A stretch of 64,000 bases of DNA from Acinetobacter piscicola (GCF_015218165.1 NZ_CP048659.1:2852001-2916000); one strand, 5' to 3'; counted from the first letter of the stretch, positions 45,687-52,406 are shown. Numbers and translations: made by a program. Notes: generated by a model from the sequence alone, not told the origin.

Positions 45687-45754
45687 TAAAAAACCTCACT
45701 CCCTGTGAGGTTTCCCCGATTCTTGCGCTGATTCAGGTTTTTTTACTGCGAGTG
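45687..45754 (-). ncRNA. Candidate small RNA, copy B (about 68 nt)
   Basis: A promoter TTGCAA-18-TATACT lies at 45761-45790 on the - strand. The unit carries the shared 17-nt word at 45723-45739, then GGGG, then an intrinsic terminator (AACCTCAC 45692-45699 with GTGAGGTT 45705-45712, then six T). It also acts as terminator for the lipoprotein gene upstream. Confidence 0.5.
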
Positions 45755-45760
45755 CAATAT

Positions 45761-45790
45761 AGTATAAAATCTAGACCTATTCATTTGCAA
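45761..45790 (-). promoter_or_regulatory. Promoter candidate for small RNA copy B
   Basis: TTGCAA (45785-45790) and TATACT (45761-45766) with an 18-bp spacer on the - strand, just after the lipoprotein stop codon. Confidence 0.5.
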
Positions 45791-45808
45791 AATATTACAT
45801 ATAATCAA

Positions 45809-46195
45809 TTAATTTAACTTTAAATCTATATCAGGAATAATTGACTGTGGCTTGAATGCAACTTTATAGTGATAAGCACTCACACCCTTACTGGATAACT
45901 GTTCTGAAAAGTAAGTTACATTGTCTGAGATGCCTAACGAATGTTTTTTGAATTCAGTAGGTCCAGTCTTACAAGTCACATCAACCTTTCGTTCACTGAT
46001 AGCATCAAATGAACATTTACCTTCAATCGTTAAAATGTATTCACCAGTAATACCATTGTAGAAAACCACACGGCGATCCAGTTCAAAGTTATCCGCAGCA
46101 TAAGATAAATTCTTAGATGCGACTTGAGCATCACGAGAACAACCGACCATCGCCATGGCACACATTATACCAACAGCTAAAAGACGTTTTTTCAT
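45809..46195 (-). CDS. Phage lipoprotein (beta-sandwich type)
   Basis: A 128-residue precursor with signal peptide and lipobox MVGC (cysteine at residue 19). The mature part is beta-rich (RRVVFYNGITGEYILTIEGK, VTCKTGPTEFKKHSLGISDN) and resembles the beta-sandwich lipoproteins carried by many phages. Such lipoproteins often block superinfection; that role is inferred. It lies between terminators, so it depends on readthrough or a promoter of its own. Confidence 0.78.
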   Translation of the reverse strand: MKKRLLAVGIMCAMAMVGCSRDAQVASKNLSYAADNFELDRRVVFYNGITGEYILTIEGKCSFDAISERKVDVTCKTGPTEFKKHSLGISDNVTYFSEQLSSKGVSAYHYKVAFKPQSIIPDIDLKLN

Positions 46196-46217
46196 TGTTT
46201 TGCTTTCTCCAAGATAA

Positions 46218-46238
46218 AATAAAACCCCTTTCGGGGCT
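46218..46238 (-). terminator. Intrinsic terminator after acb2
   Basis: AGCCCCGAAAGGGGTT on the - strand, with CCCC 46225-46228 and GGGG 46233-46236, then a T-rich tract. Confidence 0.8.
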
Positions 46239-46256
46239 AAGTGAAATCAGTGATGG

Positions 46257-46562
46257 TTAAAACGTTGTTGGTTGAGCTACTGCACGAACCAGGTACATCA
46301 AACCTGTTTGAAAATCCGTTTTAGCCAAGGCTGCAAAGCGCTCAGGTGTTGCGTCATCAAGACGGTCATAGGTTGCCTGATCTGTAACTTCTACAAATTG
46401 CTCAATGATGCAGCAACTATCACGCTGTTGTTTTACATGGTTTTGAACCTTAATGATGACCTCTTCAATTTTAGGACCAAGCTCTTTGATTTCATTCATT
46501 AATGCAATTTCTTCCGCACTAAGTTCACGATAACCTGTAATTTTACGGTGTTGATTTTCCAC
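46257..46562 (-). CDS. acb2: Acb2/Tad1-family anti-CBASS cyclic-nucleotide sponge
   Basis: A 101-residue helical protein starting at a GTG with AGAGGAAA upstream. The N-terminus (ENQHRKITGYRELSAEEIAL) and C-terminus (TGLMYLVRAVAQPTTF) carry the Acb2 family signature. Y11 and K26, reported as ligand-contacting residues in characterised Acb2, fall at exactly these positions. Acb2 binds the cyclic nucleotide signals of CBASS and so prevents effector activation; activity here is inferred. Terminators lie 20 bp upstream and just downstream. Confidence 0.82.
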   Translation of the reverse strand: MENQHRKITGYRELSAEEIALMNEIKELGPKIEEVIIKVQNHVKQQRDSCCIIEQFVEVTDQATYDRLDDATPERFAALAKTDFQTGLMYLVRAVAQPTTF

Positions 46563-46582
46563 TTCACTTTCCTCTAGGCATT

Positions 46583-46605
46583 AAAAAACCCCAACATGCG
46601 GGGTT
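46583..46605 (-). terminator. Terminator T4 at the 3' end of the structured noncoding region
   Basis: AACCCC (46587-46592) with GGGGTT (46600-46605), followed by six T on the - strand. It stands only 20 bp before the acb2 start. Confidence 0.85.
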
Positions 46606-47007
46606 AAAGGTATCGAATTCGATAGGTTTGAAATGGTGTGATTACACCTAATTAAAACAACCCAACCATCTGGAAGTATTAGAAGGTCGGGCTGAGTAAC
46701 GCACGGTTCTTGTAATGGCTACTGTATGCGTTAAGAGGTCGCCAATCCCAAGTAAATACTCGCCTCTTTAGGAGGTCAAACCAAGGGTAGTGTTTATGCG
46801 TACAAAAAACTCCGCACCCTTCTACTCACTTTATTGACCAAATAAAGCGCTTATCAACATTAAAGAACCTGATAAGTAGCTCTCGTTTTTTGCTTGTGCT
46901 CGACCACATACAAGCGGATGTGTTAGGTGGTTAACCATGCCCTGTCTAAACCCTTTACGCCCCTATGATGTGCTGGGTGATTAGTCCAATGCCAAGGGTT
47001 GAGGCAA

Positions 47008-47042
47008 TAAAAAATCCCATGCTTAAATTAAGAATAGGATTT
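47008..47042 (-). terminator. Terminator-like hairpin T3 in the late leader
   Basis: AAATCC (47012-47017) pairs with GGATTT (47037-47042), followed by T on the - strand. The loop is AT-rich and long, so it is weaker than T1 and T2. Confidence 0.55.
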
Positions 47043-47049
47043 CATATAC

Positions 47050-47086
47050 AAAAAAAATACCCACAAACGTAGGGGAATGTAGGTAT
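47050..47086 (-). terminator. Terminator-like hairpin T2 in the late leader
   Basis: ATACCTACA and TGTGGGTAT (- strand; 47078-47086 and 47057-47065) give 9 bp with one G-U, followed by eight T. Confidence 0.7.
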
Positions 47087-47099
47087 ATCAACTCTAAAT

Positions 47100-47143
47100 A
47101 AAAAAATACTTACTAGCTTAGCTGCATATCCCTAAGTAAGTAT
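47100..47143 (-). terminator. Terminator-like hairpin T1, just after the late promoter
   Basis: ATACTTACT and AGTAAGTAT (47135-47143 and 47106-47114) form a perfect 9-bp stem followed by seven T on the - strand, starting within about ten bases of the predicted transcription start. Confidence 0.75.
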
Positions 47144-47153
47144 ATAAACTAAA

Positions 47154-47183
47154 AATTTAGTGCTCGTCTTTCCGAGCTGTCAA
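47154..47183 (-). promoter_or_regulatory. Putative late promoter (pR'-like) with inverted repeat in the spacer
   Basis: TTGACA (47178-47183) and TAAATT (47154-47159) with an 18-bp spacer on the - strand. The spacer holds the inverted repeat GCTCG-N6-CGAGC, placed where lambda Q binds between -35 and -10. It lies 107 bp downstream of the Q-like gene. Confidence 0.6.
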
Positions 47184-47290
47184 CAAATTTACATTGCATC
47201 CACACAATGCGAGGTTTTAATGATTTGGTCTCGGAAAACCGTAATACGACCAGTATAGAAAAATATACCCTTAATTTTGGGACTATGCAA

Positions 47291-47977
47291 TTACAAATCG
47301 TATTCTTCAGCAACTTTAAAGAAAAATCCACGTAAATGCGTATCTAAATCAACTCGCCAATCACCAAGTTTTACTAAAGCATATTGCTCATACTTATCGT
47401 AGGTTCTTAAATACGCTTTACGATCTATAGGTAACCCTGAAATACGATGACGCTCAGACTGATTATAAGAGTTCTCTTTTTTACCCTCACACTTGCTACA
47501 CTCAATATGCTTTCTAGCATCTTTAGCGAATAAAAAACCCTTACCATTACACTTAGTACAAAGACCGCGTTTAAATAAAAACTGAATCAATGCAGAACGC
47601 GCCACACCTTTAGCAGCCTCTTTACTAGGGATCTGCTTTGTTTGAAACCCATCTTCTTTAAATTTTAAACGGATCTCACTGGTTAGGAGATTATGTAATA
47701 AGGCAAAGTGACGATCATTCGGAGTAATTGATCGAACCAAAGCCCATAACATTGCACAATTTTCTGCATTCATATCCTGCATCATCAAAGCAGAACTATT
47801 TGCTTTGCTACCATATGTGGGAGCACCACCCACCCCATCTTTAAAACCATCCATTGTTTTTTGTGCAAGATCCAATAATGTGAAATCTACAAGTGCTGCA
47901 CTTGGTTTAAACAATAAACGGCGTAAATCATGAACAATCATTAAGTCTTTATGTTTTGCAAAATCTTCTGTCGCCAT
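47291..47977 (-). CDS. Q-like late antitermination protein with zinc finger
   Basis: 228 residues from the ATG at 47977 (MATEDFAKHKDLMIVHDLRR), which has a better placed GGA than the ATG at 47983. A four-cysteine zinc finger, C-x2-C-x-G-x-G (CTKCNGKG) then C-x2-C-x-G (CSKCEGK), matches the layout of lambdoid Q proteins (antitermination family of phages 82/P22 type). It stands immediately before a promoter and terminators, as Q does. Loading onto RNA polymerase at that promoter is inferred. Confidence 0.75.
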   Translation of the reverse strand: MATEDFAKHKDLMIVHDLRRLLFKPSAALVDFTLLDLAQKTMDGFKDGVGGAPTYGSKANSSALMMQDMNAENCAMLWALVRSITPNDRHFALLHNLLTSEIRLKFKEDGFQTKQIPSKEAAKGVARSALIQFLFKRGLCTKCNGKGFLFAKDARKHIECSKCEGKKENSYNQSERHRISGLPIDRKAYLRTYDKYEQYALVKLGDWRVDLDTHLRGFFFKVAEEYDL

Positions 47978-47987
47978 ATTCATTCCA

Positions 47988-48140
47988 TCACCCTAAATTT
48001 CTACGCTTCTTAAATTCTTCAAACTCTTCAATAGCCTTCTTGTGATTACGACACGCCATTCGAAAAATTAAAATTGCCGCAGTCACACCAAAGATGATCG
48101 CTCCAGCTGCTACCCATGCAAGAAATTCAAATCCATCCAT
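47988..48140 (-). CDS. Small membrane protein (50 aa)
   Basis: Start ATG at 48140 with GGAGTGATTT before it; stop TGA at 47988-47990, five bases before the ATG at 47983 of the Q-like gene. One transmembrane helix (FLAWVAAGAIIFGVTAAILI) and a basic C-terminus (HKKAIEEFEEFKKRRNLG). No family recognised. Confidence 0.65.
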   Translation of the reverse strand: MDGFEFLAWVAAGAIIFGVTAAILIFRMACRNHKKAIEEFEEFKKRRNLG

Positions 48141-48143
48141 AAA

Positions 48144-48539
48144 TCACTCCACCAACCGTCTAATCTCATCAATCGCCTTACCGCTTTTCACCTGCTCAGT
48201 GCTATACCGATACACTGAATAACCCAACGCTGTAGCTGAGTTGTATTTCTCCATATCTGCTATGTAGCCTTTCCCTCTTGTGTGCCTCCCACTACTCCAA
48301 ATCCCACCTTCAACCTCGATCAAAACATTGCTACCCACAATATAAAAATCCGCCCTCCACCTACGTTCAGGATTAAATTGAAACTCAGCCTGAAACTCGA
48401 TGTTGTACAACTTTAAATGCTGTGCGAGCGTAGCCTCACCCTCACTGACTACTCGTTCTTTTTTCACTGTCACACGGCGCTTGCTTCGGCGTGGTTTTGC
48501 GTATTTGGCTTTGTATTCAGCGGTTGATATGCTACTCAA
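48144..48539 (-). CDS. Putative PD-(D/E)XK-fold endonuclease, copy B
   Basis: 131 residues beginning MSSISTAEYKAKYAKPRRSK. The basic N-terminus (SKRRVTVKKERVVSEGEATL) precedes a nuclease core RRWRADFYIVGSNVLIEVEG with candidate acidic residues D and E-x-E. It shares this core and the GRGGK/GRHTRGKG loop with the gene at 45034. In lambdoid phages a Holliday-junction or structure-specific nuclease (RusA, NinB-type) is usual before Q, which is the place here. It overlaps the upstream gene by 4 nt. Confidence 0.72.
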   Translation of the reverse strand: MSSISTAEYKAKYAKPRRSKRRVTVKKERVVSEGEATLAQHLKLYNIEFQAEFQFNPERRWRADFYIVGSNVLIEVEGGIWSSGRHTRGKGYIADMEKYNSATALGYSVYRYSTEQVKSGKAIDEIRRLVE

Positions 48540-49000
48540 ATCACTCGCTCCAAATCCTCATCCTTAATCCAAATTTCACACTTTTCTGAAACATTCCTAC
48601 CCATACCAACAAAAGAAACTTCACCAAAAATATGCATAAATGAATGCAGTTGAAGTTTTGCAAATCCCTGTGAATCGATATCTAATTTCAAACCACCTAC
48701 TGAGCTGTAGTAATTCTCATAAATTTCATGTGCAAGTGGAGTTGGTTTAAAAAATACATAGTTGTTTATGTTGAATTTATTCATGCCCACCTTGAACTCT
48801 CTGGAAATTCCAGATAGTTGGTCATGTTGAGCAATAGCTTCCTCTAGATCATTAACAAACACACCAGTGGTGCACTGCACATTACCAACCATGATTTGAT
48901 AACTAATCTTTGTTAGATTCTTTGCTTTAGCTCTTTTAAGCATTGATTTTGCCGTATCAATGCCACCAACCCGATCAATAAGGTTGTTTATAGTTGTCAT
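48536..49000 (-). CDS. Hypothetical protein (154 aa)
   Basis: Begins MTTINNLIDRVGGIDTAKSM. An acidic and aromatic middle (NKFNINNYVFFKPTPLAHEI) and beta-rich C-terminus are visible. It overlaps both neighbours by 4 nt. No family recognised; it belongs to the ninB-like gene group between replication genes and Q. Confidence 0.65.
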   Translation of the reverse strand: MTTINNLIDRVGGIDTAKSMLKRAKAKNLTKISYQIMVGNVQCTTGVFVNDLEEAIAQHDQLSGISREFKVGMNKFNINNYVFFKPTPLAHEIYENYYSSVGGLKLDIDSQGFAKLQLHSFMHIFGEVSFVGMGRNVSEKCEIWIKDEDLERVI

Positions 49001-49230
49001 AGTGCCACCTTAAAAAGTTCTTTTGTTTTAGCTGTTGCTTGAAAGTCATAAACTGAAATCTTTTCGATATACCCACTATCAACCAAGTCTTTCAAGCATT
49101 TGCGAATCGTCATACGTGACGTATCAAGTACAGCTTCGAATATGTCTGTCACATTGAAAGTCTTTGCATGTGCTGCAAACATTAAAATATCAAAGCGATT
49201 CTCGAAGATTTCTAGTGCTGTGTTTCTCAT
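48997..49230 (-). CDS. Winged-helix-like small protein (77 aa)
   Basis: The ATG at 49230 gives MRNTALEIFENRFDILMFAA; the segment NVTDIFEAVLDTSRMTIRKC, then LKDLVDSGYIEKISV, fits a winged helix-turn-helix. It overlaps the upstream gene by 4 nt. DNA binding is inferred from the pattern only. Confidence 0.65.
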   Translation of the reverse strand: MRNTALEIFENRFDILMFAAHAKTFNVTDIFEAVLDTSRMTIRKCLKDLVDSGYIEKISVYDFQATAKTKELFKVAL

Positions 49231-49649
49231 GCCGCACCGCCACAATATTTTTTAGTTAGATTTTCAATCGTTGTTGACTTCTTGTTTTTGCGTTCATATT
49301 CACTTAGAGCTGCATCAAAAGATGACTGTAATTTCACCCAAGTTTTATCTGTTATTGCACGCTCACAAGCTAAATAAGCTCGGAGTGTTCTCAGTGGAAC
49401 ACCTGCAACCTGAGCCAAAATTTCACGCATTCCATATAACAAGCAGAATTTTTTAAGCTGAGCTAATTGTGAGGTGCCATCAATATCCACTGTTACTACA
49501 ACCTCATTCATTACCGCTCGCTTCAACGGATGATCTAAATCATTGTGAAAAGCAAACAATACATCACGCACAACGCAAGCCGTGTAATGCGGTCTATTGT
49601 TGCGTTCTGCAATTTGAATTAACGCTTGACGAATATCTTGTGATTTCAC
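49227..49649 (-). CDS. Hypothetical protein (140 aa)
   Basis: Starts at a GTG (49649) overlapping the stop of the small gene before it (GTGA). It begins MKSQDIRQALIQIAERNNRP. A helix-turn-helix-like segment (MREILAQVAGVPLRTLRAYL) is visible around residues 73-92. No family recognised. Confidence 0.65.
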   Translation of the reverse strand: MKSQDIRQALIQIAERNNRPHYTACVVRDVLFAFHNDLDHPLKRAVMNEVVVTVDIDGTSQLAQLKKFCLLYGMREILAQVAGVPLRTLRAYLACERAITDKTWVKLQSSFDAALSEYERKNKKSTTIENLTKKYCGGAA

Positions 49650-49735
49650 ACCCCACCCCCATGCATAACGTTCTCACACTGACCACTAACCCAAACTAGG
49701 GCGCAAACTGCGATTAAAATTAGGAGTTGTTTCAT
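49646..49735 (-). CDS. Short hydrophobic peptide (29 aa), coupled gene
   Basis: ATG at 49735 overlaps the stop of the PP-loop gene (ATGA), and its TGA overlaps the GTG start of the next gene. AAGGAAGAAGC precedes it. The product is one hydrophobic helix (MKQLLILIAVCALVWVSG) with a short polar tail. The double coupling favours a real gene. Function unknown. Confidence 0.55.
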   Translation of the reverse strand: MKQLLILIAVCALVWVSGQCENVMHGGGV

Positions 49736-50529
49736 GCTTCTTCCTTAAACTTCAATACTTTCCAGTCGTTATCTTCTTTCGCAATCTGACAACTGAAAGA
49801 ACAGTCAATATCTGGTTCGTCTTTGTATCGCCCCATTTTTGGATTCAACTCATCAAGAAAAATAGGACCGTTTTCATTCTTTAAAATTGAATGCCCAATT
49901 TCACGCTCAACGATTGCCATGCGCTCAAAAGTCTCAGGAAAATCTTTACGAATCTTGTTCCAATATCCTGCCCCCCCTTTCACACAGCCAATGCAGTTAT
50001 TATTCATGTACCCAAGCTCATACATTTTTGGAATGCGAATACCTGCGTCTTGAAGCATCGCTAAGCAATCAGCTTTTGTTAAATCAGATTCAATTAACGG
50101 GAAATACACATTCAAAGATGGGTTTCTTTCTTCAAAATCTTGCGCTCGATCAATTTCATCCAAGTCGTACCCAAAAACATGCAAGTCACCCTCTTTTTGA
50201 AATGAGCCGCGAGGGATGCGTTTCAGTTGAGTCGTGCATGGCGCACCATTCACACCTTTTAAATATCCTTTTTTAAATACTTCAAAAATTGAGTTTTGAC
50301 CTTCTGGATATTTCGGATTAAAGATTTTGATAATCTCTTGATCAAACCACTGCTGACACTCACCAAAGAAACGCTTATTGTCTGAGTGCTCTTCTTGAAT
50401 CGGACTATTCGCAATGACAGCGGGAACATTTGGAAAAATCTTCGATGCTTGTTGAAGCATGATTTTTGTTGCAACAGCAGATGCAGCACCGCAACTAAAC
50501 CAACAAACGATTCGTTCAATATTTTTCAT
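49732..50529 (-). CDS. PAPS-reductase-like PP-loop protein
   Basis: 265 residues with the PP-loop FSCGAASAV near the N-terminus (about 11-19), as in adenine nucleotide alpha-hydrolases. Later motifs GAPCTTQLKRIPRG and CIGCVKGGAGYWNKIRKDFP follow, with several cysteines that could bind metal. Such genes are common in phages, with possible roles in nucleic acid or sulfur modification; the substrate is not visible. It overlaps the P-like gene by 4 nt. Confidence 0.78.
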   Translation of the reverse strand: MKNIERIVCWFSCGAASAVATKIMLQQASKIFPNVPAVIANSPIQEEHSDNKRFFGECQQWFDQEIIKIFNPKYPEGQNSIFEVFKKGYLKGVNGAPCTTQLKRIPRGSFQKEGDLHVFGYDLDEIDRAQDFEERNPSLNVYFPLIESDLTKADCLAMLQDAGIRIPKMYELGYMNNNCIGCVKGGAGYWNKIRKDFPETFERMAIVEREIGHSILKNENGPIFLDELNPKMGRYKDEPDIDCSFSCQIAKEDNDWKVLKFKEEA

Positions 50530-51407
50530 GCTGCGTCTCCTTTCATCATCGCTCTACGCTTTTCAACCAATTGAGCCAAAGTCATTTCCCAAGTTTTCAC
50601 CGCAGGTGGTACTGGCTTTCCATCAAGTGCTAAATTCGCCTTGTACTGCTCCAAGTCATCGAATGGATCCACATGTGCAATATCGACTGTTTCCCACGCT
50701 TGAACTTCTTTGTGCTCAGGCTGCATCTTGTTCACGTTGCGCTTAATCTTGTCAGCAATTGAAGCTAACGCCTTTTGCGCTGTTGTTTTGTATTGCTCAG
50801 ATTCTCTCTGCAAGTCCGCTGTTGAGGTTTTATGCTCAAGTTGATGCTGAGCCATAGGATCAGTTAAAAACCCCTCTAATTCGGCTTGTTGGATAGCTGT
50901 AATCGCTTGGTCTTTGTCTGTGCCTAGACTTGTGATGTACTCAGGCTTCAGACCTTGGTCTTTCGCTTGATCAACAAGACGATCATAAACATCACAAAAA
51001 ATCTTCTTCGCTTCAGCACGTTGAAATTTATCGCCAGTCTTTACCAAGTTTTCACAACGACTGAATGCTTGGGCCATTTGCTCAGTCCAGATCACTGTGA
51101 GTTCTTCGCCATCAAAACCGATTGACTTCTCAGCAATTGCCCATGCTTCGTGAGCGCCAAGCCACTCGCTTGTTTGTGGTTCGCACCATGAGCGAAATTC
51201 AGGAATTGTTGGGCAGAACGTAGATTTTTGCATACGCAAATAACCACGCTTAAAATCTTCTGCTGACAAACCTTGCAAACACTCAACCATTGCGTCAGCG
51301 ATTTCAGAAGCAGGAATATCACACCATTGTTCAGCATACTTTTTGCCGTAGAACGCTTTCATTTTGTTCATCAAACGTGCTGCGTCTTGTGTCGAAAACT
51401 GTGTCAT
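50526..51407 (-). CDS. Replication protein, lambda P-like helicase loader
   Basis: 293 residues: MNKMKAFYGKKYAEQWCDIP, then KRGYLRMQKSTFCPTIPEFR, the P-like pattern of helicase-loading proteins in lambdoid phages. It lies directly behind the O-like gene with a 4-nt overlap, as in lambda. Interaction with host DnaB is inferred. Confidence 0.75.
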   Translation of the reverse strand: MTQFSTQDAARLMNKMKAFYGKKYAEQWCDIPASEIADAMVECLQGLSAEDFKRGYLRMQKSTFCPTIPEFRSWCEPQTSEWLGAHEAWAIAEKSIGFDGEELTVIWTEQMAQAFSRCENLVKTGDKFQRAEAKKIFCDVYDRLVDQAKDQGLKPEYITSLGTDKDQAITAIQQAELEGFLTDPMAQHQLEHKTSTADLQRESEQYKTTAQKALASIADKIKRNVNKMQPEHKEVQAWETVDIAHVDPFDDLEQYKANLALDGKPVPPAVKTWEMTLAQLVEKRRAMMKGDAA

Positions 51408-52348
51408 TGGTTGTTACCCCCAATCGTTTTGATTTCAGATGAGTGAACATCAATAAAATCTGATTCTTGGCTTGTAGATCCAATGCCGTACTGGGCAAAG
51501 AATTCATCATGTGCTTTCATCGTTTGTGAATTTTTCGATGAAGCAGGTTGATAAGACACTTTTTGTTTTTCAGCACGATTAGCCTTAGCCAATTGCTTTT
51601 CAAACTCCTGAACCAACCAAGCTGCAAACTTTCTTGTTTTTTGGTTTTCAGTGAGATCAATTTTGTTTTCCCAGTGAGCATTGAAATTACCCAAGTGAAA
51701 ATCGAAATCAGGGACCGAGATAATTTCATCCGCACGGTTGCTGAATTTTGTTTGAAGCAAAATTGTTTTTAGGAAGTTTTGATTTGGTTTCCAGGAATCG
51801 TCTTGATCAAAAAATTCAGGCGCTTTTTCCCCTGTGTGTGAGTTAATTTGATTGTTATTGGTAGTTATTAAATGTTTGTGTGACCCTGCGTCACTGCTTT
51901 GTGTCGTCAAAGTCACTGCTTCTTGCTTCAGGGTCACTGCTTCTATGTCGTCAAAGTCACTGCTTGACTTATTTAAGCGGTGACTTTCCGTCACTGCTTT
52001 ATGGATGTTCTTAGCAATGAATTTGTATTTCGAATTGCGACCATCTGCTTTTTTTGAAACCATAAAACCAAGCTCTTCTAGTTTCATTAGATGCAAACAA
52101 ACAGCGCGATTTGATAGTCCTGTGGCAGCCATTAGAGTTTTAATTGTTGGGTAACAAATACCAGTCTCATAGTCTGCATACGTTGCTAGAGTGATGGCTA
52201 CATGCTTGGTTGTTTTCTCCATTGGAATGTCTCGGATACCATTCACATAGTTAAACTTATTGCCCGACATGATTTGTCGCTCTTTCTTTGGAAACTGAAC
52301 CATTTGACCTTGCGGTTGTAGTGGCTCATGTGCTAAATTTGATTTCAT
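51404..52348 (-). CDS. Replication initiator, lambda O-like (winged helix)
   Basis: The ATG at 52348 (MKSNLAHEPLQPQGQMVQFP) has GAAGG at proper spacing; the ATG at 52354 is too close. It gives 314 residues. A winged-helix domain spans about residues 50-130 (TTKHVAITLATYADYETGIC, GLSNRAVCLHLMKLEELGFM). In lambda-like phages the origin lies within this gene; here repeated GTCACTGCTT-type words at 51886-51998 are candidate iterons. Confidence 0.78.
   Translation of the reverse strand: MKSNLAHEPLQPQGQMVQFPKKERQIMSGNKFNYVNGIRDIPMEKTTKHVAITLATYADYETGICYPTIKTLMAATGLSNRAVCLHLMKLEELGFMVSKKADGRNSKYKFIAKNIHKAVTESHRLNKSSSDFDDIEAVTLKQEAVTLTTQSSDAGSHKHLITTNNNQINSHTGEKAPEFFDQDDSWKPNQNFLKTILLQTKFSNRADEIISVPDFDFHLGNFNAHWENKIDLTENQKTRKFAAWLVQEFEKQLAKANRAEKQKVSYQPASSKNSQTMKAHDEFFAQYGIGSTSQESDFIDVHSSEIKTIGGNNQ
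51886..51998. repeat. Iteron-like repeats inside the O-like gene (origin candidate)
   Basis: The words GTCACTGCTT or TCACTGCTT occur five times (near 51889, 51914, 51936, 51957 and 51990), several preceded by GTCGTCAAA. In lambda the origin iterons lie within O, so this is a plausible initiator-binding array. Not tested. Confidence 0.55.
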
Positions 52349-52373
52349 ATTCATGCCTTCTAAAGTTTGAATT

Positions 52374-52406
52374 AAAGAAACCTCAGCTCTAGCCAGCTGA
52401 GGTTTT
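52374..52406. terminator. Bidirectional hairpin overlapping the cro stop codon
   Basis: ACCTCAGCT (52380-52388) pairs with AGCTGAGGT (52395-52403) around a 6-nt loop; T tracts follow on both strands. The cro stop codon lies in the loop. Confidence 0.75.

Larger units (their letters stand above)
46583..47147 (-). ncRNA. Candidate structured late leader / large noncoding RNA (about 565 nt)
   Basis: No substantial ORF exists in either strand. From a promoter at 47154-47183 the - strand transcript would hold many hairpins: 46829-46835/46841-46847 (7 bp), 46850-46856/46870-46876 (7 bp), 46892-46897/46910-46915, 46949-46955/46994-47000 (7 bp), 46697-46703/46727-46733 (7 bp), and 46661-46667/46685-46691, which pairs fully only on the - strand through a G-U pair. 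It ends at terminator T4. It may be a Q-dependent leader or a stand-alone RNA. Confidence 0.6.

Noticed and set aside
45462..45754. C4-type antisense RNA of P1/P4 phages as identity of the small RNA pair
   Set aside because: No antirepressor gene lies downstream and I could not match the conserved C4 stems; left unassigned.
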